Shown: positions 54,541-64,000 of the stretch, piece after piece | Position numbering within the stretch: the stretch's first letter is position 1 | Layout: each line of letters opens with the position of its first letter | Assembly (NCBI RefSeq): GCF_024713975.1 | Contig: NC_091094.1 | Span: 16,711,001-16,775,000 of the forward strand | Length of the DNA: 64,000 bases | Origin: Paralichthys olivaceus | Taxonomy: Eukaryota; Chordata; Actinopteri; Pleuronectiformes; Paralichthyidae | Direction of reading: 5' to 3' | The notes under the pieces: generated by a model | Seen by the model: the letters and a program-made list of their open reading frames with translations, nothing else | What the model was told of the DNA's origin: nothing | Databases searched by the model: none | Translations under genes and position numbers: made by a program

Positions 54541-57500
54541 ATTTTTCATTTCATGTGATTACAAATCTGTTTTGGTTTTGTTTAACACGCAGCCCTGTGT
54601 ATATGAAAGGTGAAGTGCATTGACCAGTTCAGTTTCCTCCCTAAATACACAGATTGAGTGTTGGATTCATTATTTAAGTAGCTGGCTACATTAGAGAAAC
54701 CAGTAAATGTTTCTCATGTTGATGCAGAGACGTGTTAAATGTTGAAAGTGTTCGCTTGGAAAGTCGTTTGTCTCCTGGGCGGTGCATGTGTCGTCTGACA
54801 GTCGACCCCTGCACAGCGTTGGATAAAGATATTAGCTTGGCACTGTTGACACTGCATGCACACTTGTAATGGCCTCATAAATTCTGCGGGTGTGAAAGAG
54901 AGGAAAGGAGTGAAAAGGGAAGGAGCTGTGGACTCATTGGCAGTCAGCTCTCACTCTCTGCCTCCTCTAAACCAGCCAGTGTTCCTGTTCTCCACCTGCA
55001 GTTAACACATGCAGCAAAGAGTCCTACAAGCACTTTGACATTTAGGTTTATGCTCCACTTCAGAGTTCTGGCGTTGCTTCATATTATAGTTTTACAAATC
55101 CAATAAAGGACTTGCATAAAAAGATGGACGCTTTCACACACCCAGTGTTGATTTGAATATTTTTCCTTTACATTTTAAATCTTATAGTCATAAAAAATAC
55201 ATGTAAATGTATAAAATAGATATACATGTGTTAGTGTAATGTTATGGAGATTCTATGCAGAAGGAGACAAATCACCCAGAGTGATTTTATATAAATCATG
55301 TGACTATGTGACCCCATCATTAATTGTATAACGGTGGAATTACAATCTGCAGAACAAGGTGGCGAATGACATACGACACATTGTTCACCATATTGAAAAT
55401 AATTGTTCATTAAGGTAGCGAAAGAAGCTGGTTTTCATGAACGAGGCTACAGATATAACCCCATTAATCAAGTGTTGCATTTTGTCCAACGCCATCTTAC
55501 TTGAAAACCAGAAGTTGATGAGTCCGATGATGGAATATTGCAAGGCCAAAGTGGGCATGTGTCCAGGGCCCTGGAGCCAGTGGGAGTCCTTAGACTGTAA
55601 GCATTTAGTTTTTTAATGTAGGGGTGTAAATGTGAAAATGTTGCATGATTATAAAAAATAGGTTGAATGCCATGAGCTAGTAGATTAAATCACGTAAAAT
55701 CTACATCATGTTAGGACTGTATCTGAAGAGTGTTTCCTCTCGCAGATGTCCAGGATCTAAATAGAAATATTAAAATAATGAATATTATTTCAAATTGATA
55801 TGTGCTGCGTGGCTACAGGTTACCCTCCGGTACACACAATGTGCAGATAATATTGACCTTTTCACCTCTTAAGTTTGTCGCTCTGTTGCCGTGGTCCCCG
55901 TGTGACCATCTCCACCTTCTGTGCTCACTGCTGCTGCTGTTCTCTGTGCTACAGGAAACAGGTTTGATGACCTTCATAGTAAATGTCACCTCTTCCTGTT
56001 GAAACTTTACATTGAGCTCTCGCCCTACAATACTCTCTGCGGCAGCCTTGATGTTTTCTTCACGCCACGTGATTATGGCAGCGGGCTTCTCTTCTGCTTT
56101 CTCTCCACTTCTCCAAAGATTAGTCAGATCCCCTAACGTCTCGTCTTCAGACTCCTTCAGCTGGGCCTTCAGAAGAGTTCATCTCTAAATCTGCTGCTTC
56201 TTCTCCTTCCTCTGCTCAGCTAATTCTGAACTACATCCTGTGTCTCCAGCTGTGTTTTCAGATGACTGACCCCAGGAGTAATGTCCACCTCTCGAAAGAG
56301 ATTATGTTTGTTTGTCTGTCTGTCTGACGATTACTCAAACAGATTTCTATGAAATTTTGGGTTGTGTTACGGCATGACCCGAGGATGATCCCATAAATTT
56401 AGGAGCCGATACAGATAAATAATAATTCTTCAGGTCAGTCATCAGCAACAAAATGCCTCTTCTTTAATAAAAAGGTTTCTGTTAATGAAATAATGCTCTT
56501 GAATATCTAATTTATAAATGTATCATGTTTGGAGATATAATGGATTGAAATCCAGAGATTTCATTTAAAATATAAAACAACTTCATAAATCTAACAATTT
56601 CTTCCTTGTGTGAGACGCCACTGAACCACCCTCCAGTATCAACTTTTTATACACTTTATACTACAGTATTCAGGATACTTTCTTTATCTACCTTGGTTCA
56701 AAATAATACGTTAGATGTATCTCTGTCTTACAGCCTACAGAGTACTGTATCACAACATTACACACCAAAGTCTAATCGTATGTGGGAGTCTTCTGTGAGC
56801 AGCAGTTGAATAATAAGTAAGATCTTAAAATTGTCAGATCAGGTCAATGAGGTGAGTTTGATGGTTGAACGTGACAGTCGCCGTCTTTGTCGTAATAAGA
56901 TGCAGCAAACGGAGGAAGTATTGTTTCTTGGCAGGGACGGCAATGTCACTCTCGCTTGCTCCGGCATCACATGGGCAGTATTGATTGTTAGATCCAGGGG
57001 CTGTTAAGGGGCTAGTTGCATCTCAATGTGTCCTTCAGCAGAAGATTAATGACGCCACTAAAAAAACAGACTCTATCCCTGCTGCATTTCTCTTTATTAA
57101 TGAAACTTAAACGGCAGTTTGCCAAACTAAAGGAAGCATCTGAGTTTAAACACAACAGTTCGGCTTCAGACACTAATATTAACCACTAAAGCAACTTTGA
57201 GGGTGATAGTAGAGTACGTGCTGTACTTTCTGTCAACTAACAGGCTTCATGCAAATAAATATACATTTAAAAGTAAAAGAAATCTCTCAGAACAGATTTA
57301 ACCCACATCAGCCTCTGGTGCAATCTCATTTAAACTGTGCAATAGTTCAATTTTCAGTATTATGAATATTTGTATCATTGCAATCTCAATATCTTTCAAT
57401 GTGCAATTCTTTTTTTACATTGTAAATATTCAGTTTACATTATATATATATTCATTTTTATATTTCTTGTGTTTATATTGCATATTTACTTATTTATTGC

Positions 57501-59719
57501 TTTTTTACTGATGTTTCTTATTTTCACTATTCCCCTTGCTGCACAGCACATTTCCCAGTCGAGGGAATTTAAAGGATTAATTTATCTTATCTTAAATTTT
57601 TTTGATCTTGTGAAGTGATTGAATATATGACAATGTCATATCACATAATTTTTTTCATGTATTAGCATCAGGATTGCTGAACAAGGAATCCCAGTCACTG
57701 TATGTCCATCACCCAAACAACGCTGTGTTGTCTGGTAAATATGAACACACACACACAGTGGCTCATTATTGAACACACACATTAAGACTCATGACAGAGG
57801 GTCAGTCCAGGTTAATCCAGTGTGGCGTGTGATCAGTATTCACATAAATATGCTCATGAGACTTACTGCTTCATGACAAGAACCTGATGGACGTATTGTT
57901 CATTTCAAGGTTAATAGCTGTCACTTAGATCTATAGTGATAAATTAGCTAAAAGTAAAAAGCCAATGAATAAATCTGAGCGTTTTAATGAGCGTCATACT
58001 ATTGAGTGTCTCAGGAAAGACCAATCATAAACCAGTTTACTTATACTGAATGTACTGGTATGTCTGTAGGCTTGACTGGTAATATATTGAAGATAATAAG
58101 ATATATTATCATATTCACTTCAAGTGTTTCTGTACTATACAAATGGTTCTGAGCATGTAGTCTGCAGTGAGTTAAAACTGTGTGCTGTTATTGGTTCCTC
58201 TAAAGGTAAATAACCCTAATATGTAAGATTAAGTTTAATATCAGGACAACAAAAATATCAATCCCATTACAAAGATAGATTATACTATATATATTAAATT
58301 TTGTTTTTCTTTGCAGTTTTCATTGGTAAAACTGTTCCCATTGTAAACATGTCACAGAGTTCTCACAGAAGAACAAAAACAACCCTCCAGCTGTGTTTTC
58401 TTCCTCGTCACGATGTGAAGCGAAGCTAAAATTAGACCGCCATGACACCAGAGTTTGTTCCTGCGTCCTATTGGTTCAAAAACTCGAAAGTTTACAGGAT
58501 TCAGTGTTGCCAAAGTCAACTCAGGGTAACAATACTTTCCAAGGACACACAAATATGCATCTGTTTTTTTTCTGTACGTGTGTACACAGGATGTACGTAA
58601 AAAACAAAACTGCATGGTTGTTATGTGAATGTAGAAATTGTTGTTAACTAATGTCCTCTCCATTTCAAACCAAAAAAATGTGTCTAAAGGTCATTTAGCT
58701 TTTGGGGAACATCATTTTAATATGCACAATCAATAAAAGAATAGACTTACAAATTAGACTAATTATTCTGCCATAGTTTAAAACTGTTTTCAAAATACAG
58801 TGCATAAAAAATCCCCACATTTCTTAAAAATTCACAGGTAAATCTTATTTATCATGATTCAATAAGGTGAAATTAAACAAAATGGTATTGCTTGACAAGT
58901 GGTGACATTTTTTCCAGAACCATATACCAACCTGCAATGATTAAAAAAAAAGTAGGACAGTGGGGCCCATGTTGAAAATAACTGGAATTATCCTTTAATT
59001 TCCGTGCCTACGCCCTCCCTGCTCCAGTTTCGCTGAAAGACTTGAAAACAGTCACAGGAAAGAGTATATCAAGATGGAGTTCCTTTTTAAGCCCCACTCT
59101 TATTGTTTCACCTCAGAGCAGGAGAGGAGGAGACGCACTCTTTCCCCACTGACGCAAAGAGAAGACAGAGATGGACCTCCGGGTTCACACTGCACATAAT
59201 TGTTTTTCTAATCTAAAAACTGTTACTGTACACAGCCCATACATCATGGCTGTGTGCATATCTGACCTGGATCTCTTACACACCAAACAACCAGAGAGCT
59301 CCACATGAGGAATAAAGGGCGATTTATCGATTCTGTGTTGAACTCCAACACACACACATTTATTTTGATTTGAGGAGGGACACAAACCTTTGCATTGCAG
59401 GTTGAAAGAATCTGCACACATGTAAAGTTAACGGATCCCTTTAAAAGAGACCAAAACCAACAACTAACTGATTCTACTAACATGTGTTTTGTTAGTATCC
59501 ACAGCCAGAGCGCTGCAGCTTATTCCTCTGTGCCACAGAGCTCCATTGTTGCCCATAAACTATTAAAAACACACTGCACTGGGTGGCATCCTCCTTCATC
59601 ACTATAAACACGAGCACCCAAACCAATTGTGTTTTTATCATGGTCCCAAAATACAATATTTCTCCTGTTTGAATAACCTTTAATATAAACTGCAGCTGTT
59701 TTCCAGAGGGAAGCCAAAA
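54541..59719. other. Gene-poor spacer upstream of FGD5
   Basis: No gene supported. At 56297-56410 TTTGTTTGTCTGTCTGTCTG followed by AGATTTCTATGAAATTTTGG looks like an inverted, diverged member of the CCTCCACCAAGG family. The rest is unremarkable AT-rich sequence. Confidence 0.4.
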
Positions 59720-59830
59720 ACTGTACCCAAGTAAAAACACTCAAATACAAATAAAAGTACAGTAGACAGCAAAATAATTACTTTTGTAAGTGTACTTAAG
59801 TATCGTACTACAGATATCACTTCCCTATAT
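59720..59830. repeat. ACTTAAGTA-type repeat fragment
   Basis: CAAATACAAATAAAAGTACA and GTAAGTGTACTTAAGTATCG are the same word set as the repeats at 4140 and 54240. Confidence 0.5.
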
Positions 59831-59984
59831 TTGCCTGATAGTTTTTTTTAAAAGATCCATGAATTATTAAATTAAGAGAAAATTTCAAAATTGCCCTATC
59901 TCACAACATAAACACATGTAGTTAACTCAAAAACGTCCCTTCAATAAGTTCTAACAATATTAAAAGCTGGTTTATGTGACTTAC

Positions 59985-60430
59985 CACACACAAGGAATTT
60001 AGTTCCAGCCAATGGAGACCCTCACAATACATAGATCGTATATAGCACAATATATAGACAATGTTCATAGTTACAGATGTGACACATGTACAAACAAGAA
60101 CAGACTCTGTAAAAGACAAACAATAAACATGAAGTGAGATTTGATTGTGCAAACAACAATAATGTGCAGTGATTGCAGATGTGAAGCTGGATGTGCAGTC
60201 AGTAGAACAACAGGTATGTTAAAAGTGCACTGTCCTTGTTTATCACTGTTTATGAGGCTAGTTACATGGGGAAAGAAACCGTTCCTGTATCTGTTGAATT
60301 TTGTAAATGAGGTTCAGTAGCGCCTGCCCCGGTTGGAGAAGGTTGTATCCAGGTTGTGAGGGATCTTTTGGTGATTTTCTCTGCCCACTCCAAGTCCTGA
60401 AGGGAGGGCAGGAAGGTCCCAATGACCCAG
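59985..60430 (+). repeat. Dispersed teleost repeat, longer copy
   Basis: It opens with ACACACAAGGAATTTAGTTC and continues to GGGAAAGAAACCGTTCCTGT, TCAGTAGCGCCTGCCCCGGT, AGGTTGTGAGGGATC and AAGTCCTGAAGGGAGGGCAG. These blocks are familiar from an abundant fish repeat; the first block is shared with 30858-31066. No open frame. Confidence 0.6.
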
Positions 60431-60631
60431 ACAACAAGTCGTAAAGTTTTGTGAGACAAACTAACATTGTTCTGGTCTTCACATGGGATTTGTCGACACA
60501 TTTGTTTTGAGCAGCCTTGTACTTTATCCATTATATCATGTGTGGGAGCATGAACAGACATCACACACACACAGCATGTTTTCATATCAGCCATGTTTGT
60601 TAGATGTCTTTTTTCCCCTGCTGTGGATCAC

Positions 60632-60945
60632 CTTCCGCTTCCTATTGACTCAATATGAAAATTCAACAATTGTGTTCTCAACTCCGCTGAGGCCCTTAGA
60701 TTTAATCCAGCCGCACCAAATTGCACACACTCAGTCCCCTGATTGTGCCGGATTGGTTTCATCAAGATCGCTGCATTATTTATTTAGAAGTTTCACGAAA
60801 ATGTTGAAAAACGTCCTAAAACTTGCTCTGCCCCCTGATTCCGATTGGTACCAAAATTTCATCTATTCTTTCCTGACAATTCCACATCCTTCCACCAAGT
60901 TTCAGGTTTTAAGTAATCTTGGTTTTAAACAAATAAACAACCATT
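60632..60945. mobile_element. Diverged CCTCCACCAAGG-family copy
   Basis: CATCCTTCCACCAAGTTTCA near the right and CCAAATTGCACACACTCAGT in the middle are shared with the family, but the ends are eroded. Confidence 0.4.
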
Positions 60946-62518
60946 TTTACAATTATCGCACAGACAACAAGGAGTTTAAAGGTGCAGCCACATTATGTTT
61001 GTCAATGAGCTGAACCCTGTTAGTGACAATATTGTTTCAAGTCTCAGTGAGAGCCACACATTCATGGTGTCTACTATAAGCAACTGTTCCAACTAAAAAG
61101 TAAGTTTGGTTTGTGTGTTTCTTAGTAAAAAATTAAAGAAAAGTAGAAAAGTATCACATGTAAGAAGCAAAGGAGAGACCATATCAATCTGTTGTACAGC
61201 CTCAACAGGAGAAGCTTCAGAAGTGTCTGTTTACTGTAGTGGGCTGTTTAACCATGATTAGCTCCAATAACAACCCTTTATAATGTACTATAAGATGAGG
61301 ATTACATCATATTATATGCTTGTGTCAGGGCCTGTGGGGTCAGTCCATAGATGGCACCAAATAAAAACTAGATGTGAGTTGGGTGTGGCGTCGAAACAGC
61401 CAGGATTTGACTTTTTTGAATTCTCACTGCTGTATGCCGAGCCTCCACGGAGCCACTCCCCATATTTATGCTGCTGTTTGTAGCTGTGATACATAGCAGA
61501 GGTATTTTTTACTGTAATAAATCTTCACCAGCTGACCACGATTCAAGAGTATAAATAGCTCCTCTTACTTCACCGCCTGTGAGTCACAGCTAATTCACAG
61601 AGGGGTTAAATGTGAGCATGATGTCCATGAGCTGCTGAGGATGTGAGGCTGGGCTGAGCAGGAAACAGGGAGAGCAGTTTCCTGTTATGTAGAACAGAGC
61701 TTGTTGTACACCAATCAGACCGTCAGATGGGTGTGCAGGAAAACAAGTTTATCAATGCAGGAGAGTTGATTTAAGATCGCAGATACAGACTGGTTTTTAA
61801 TCAGACGTGAAGGGGAATACTGAGGAATGTGGCTTTATACCAACTAAGATCTGAGAATATATTGTTTCCACTTGATCATAACTTGATGCAAATACAGTCT
61901 CTAACACTGGAATTTGCTGGTTTAATATAAACTACTAATAAGAACAACGTTTGGGTTGCCAGGTTGTAAAAATCTCAGTCCTGAGTTTAGAGAAGTAAAA
62001 ACATGTTTTATGAATCCATTGTGACCTTGACCTTTGACCACCGCTAAATGTTCTCTCCAGGTGTTATTATTATATTGCGGTCATGAGGCACCATGACCTC
62101 GACTGTTAGACCTTAGACTACCAACTTCTAATCAGACTTTTTAAGAAATTCCCAGTGTTCCTGAAATACTGCATTTCTAGGCAGAACAAAAATGCGTTGT
62201 GTCATCACAGTAACTCTTCACCTTCAACCTTCGACCAACAAAATTAAATCATGCTTGAGTCCAACAGACATTTGTACCAATTCTGAAGAATTTTCCTCCA
62301 GGCGCTGTGGATGTTGTGTTGAGACAGAATAGGTCATAAAAACACTAATCAGTCTTTAAATTCACCTGCATGAGCTGATGTAAACATCTGCATCACTGGA
62401 GTCTGGCCTGGAGCTACTGCTGTGTGAGGAGGGTCCTGACTGTGATGGGGAGGGGGTCGAGCGTCTTTCCATTTAGTTTCCAGTCGCGTCCAGGACGCAC
62501 AGCGATGAGCTGAGCTGC

Positions 62519-62520
<2 letters not shown>
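60946..62520. other. Spacer directly upstream of FGD5
   Basis: No feature supported; GC content rises after 62400 toward the FGD5 start. Confidence 0.4.
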
Positions 62521-62561
<41 letters not shown>

Positions 62562-62610
62562 GGAGGAACAGAGAGCTGTGTTCAGAGTCTCTCTCTCTCT
62601 CTCTCTCTCT
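62521..62610. repeat. Two (CT)n runs at the FGD5 leader
   Basis: (CT)19 at 62521-62558 and a second CT run at about 62589-62610, 100-190 bases before the FGD5 start codon, probably in the promoter or 5' UTR. Confidence 0.95.
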
Positions 62611-62709
62611 GTTGGACAGAGTTGGCTGCACGCTCCCCTCTTTCACTTGATGTGTATCGCAGCTGCTTCTTTGGAGCGAGATGTTGGAGCTGCTCGCTTC
62701 TTCGACAAA

Positions 62710-64000
62710 ATGAACACAGGTGAGACGTTTATTTTGAAAAGACGGGCGGTTTTAAAAGCCTAGTTTCACAGTGGACGCGATAATTTAACGTAAAGCTTTT
62801 TGCGTAAGTGCGACAGAGACGATTGGCAGAGAGAACCGACTTTTAGATTTCTTTGATTTGATTTACTACTTTGAGTTTCTCCTACATTCCTGTGGATAGA
62901 TGGTGAATCCAGTGGTGGCAATAACATATGAAGTGATTATTGAGATTATTGTAATTATCAGAGTAGTGATGGTCGACTTTATTATATTTCACTGTGGTTA
63001 AGCAAAACTAAAATCAACTCATTTTAGCTGCAAAACTCAAACCACTTGAATTCTCAGCCGGCTGCACTGCAGTTTACATAAAGTATGTGTTTTATAGGTT
63101 TGGTGGGTGAGAGTAATTTGCTGAGGTCATGCTTGATTAGCCTCATTCCAGGTTTCTCTCTGCAAATGATCATATGTTATGAGTTCAATTTATTATACAC
63201 ATAAAAAAGGCTCCAGGTTGTGTTTTTGTCATTATATTCTGCATTTACAATAACACTCTAAAAGCAGCAGCAGCAGCCTGAGAGGGGTTTCTCTCCCTTG
63301 AATCACAGGAAGTGAGTCAGGGAAATCCCTTAGATTTTTTTTGTATTCTATTAGAAAGAATAGATGCTATTCTTCTATTCTATTCTATTCTCTTTATCTT
63401 TAAGGAGCATTTTTTTTACATTTTGAGCAGCTTTTAAATGTTAACTAAGGGAAGCCTTCAGTAGTTGGTTGACTAAAATGATCAGCTTGAAATATATTTA
63501 CATGTGAAGATGGAATCTTTGTGCAGTTTTAGGTCACAGGGACACAATACAAATGACCTGTTTGCTATTTTAAAGCTCATAATCTTACAGTTTCCTTTTC
63601 CTGTTGTTCTGTTAGACAGCACCAAGCCTTCTGTTGCGCTGACGACAAGATTTGTTTGTCACGCCAACCTGAAGCTGCCCTCCCCTCTCATGTCTGCACC
63701 CAGGGGTCCCAAACCTACCATCGCTCCGAAACCTAAACTCACACTAGAGATTAATGGCAACCGAGGAGTATGCAGTAATGGCAGCTCACTAACTTCAGAC
63801 GGTGAGACTGATGAAGATCACGAGACCCAGAATGGTCTAAATGGAGGGATTATAGCAGAGGAACAATTTAACGCCACTGTCCTAAAAACACCACAAAAAG
63901 ATTTGCAGAATGTGTCACGAGGGCTGGAGGACAGAGAGGTGACAGAGGAAGAAAAGGAATTGGAAGAAGACATGATTCAGAAGATGGATGAGGACTGGAG
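62710..64000 (+). CDS. fgd5: FGD5, N-terminal part (3' end outside the window)
   Basis: Exon 1 codes MNT and one base (62710-62719, donor GTGAGA); exon 2 opens at 63616 after GTTAG and stays open to the window end. The diagnostic stretch is APRGPKPTIAPKPKLT, which matches the first residues of human FGD5 (RGPKPPIAPKPRLT), followed by a long acidic, disordered region (SDGETDEDHETQNG, EEEKELEEDMIQKM) as in the family. The DH, PH and FYVE domains lie beyond the window. FGD5 is an exchange factor for Cdc42 in endothelial cells. In this model about 28 residues precede the human start. The reading frame also stays open upstream to an ATG at 62578, so the true start is not fixed. Confidence 0.85.

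Noticed and set aside
60483-61013. 176-codon open frame
   Set aside because: It covers a diverged repeat copy and a microsatellite-like stretch, with no domain or splice support.

Overview
The window is teleost fish nuclear DNA. Genes are interrupted by short GT-AG introns, the encoded proteins are fish-like versions of vertebrate housekeeping and hormone genes, and the spaces between them hold dispersed repeats I recognise from ray-finned fish. I found no bacterial, organellar or virus-derived block, no rRNA and no convincing tRNA.

Layout. 1-6.3 kb: the 3' two thirds of PA2G4 (EBP1), then the complete 25-residue RPL41 gene, both on +. 8.4-17.3 kb: CRBN (cereblon), 11 exons on +. 17.4-23.6 kb: repeat-rich spacer. 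23.6-24.9 kb: a two-exon V2-type vasotocin receptor on -, head to head with VHL (26.2-29.8 kb, +). 31.6-33.3 kb: a small six-exon gene I do not recognise, with an X-box-like site in its promoter. 34.5-39.8 kb: TATDN2 on +, tail to tail with preproghrelin (GHRL, 41.5-42.4 kb, -). 44.0-47.1 kb: CCDC174, 11 exons on +. 47.2-62.6 kb: about 15 kb without a recognisable gene. 62.7 kb to the end: the first exons of FGD5.

From my knowledge of the human map, CRBN, VHL, TATDN2, GHRL, CCDC174 and FGD5 all lie on 3p26-p25, while PA2G4-RPL41 is a 12q13 pair. The window therefore joins two conserved blocks, with the joint between RPL41 and CRBN.

The genes do not form one pathway. PA2G4 and RPL41 serve ribosome biology. 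CRBN and VHL are both substrate receptors of cullin-RING ubiquitin ligases. The V2-type receptor and ghrelin are endocrine. TATDN2 is a metal-dependent nuclease, CCDC174 is a nuclear RNA-linked protein, and FGD5 is a Rho-family exchange factor. The observations most worth following are the unrecognised gene at 31.6 kb, non-human residues at key sites of VHL and CRBN, a long inverted repeat inside VHL intron 1, GCTAGC/GTTAGC-type clusters near five gene starts, and several short transposon families with readable ends. Intron-exon models were made by eye from splice sites, reading phase and remembered family sequences; no alignment was run.
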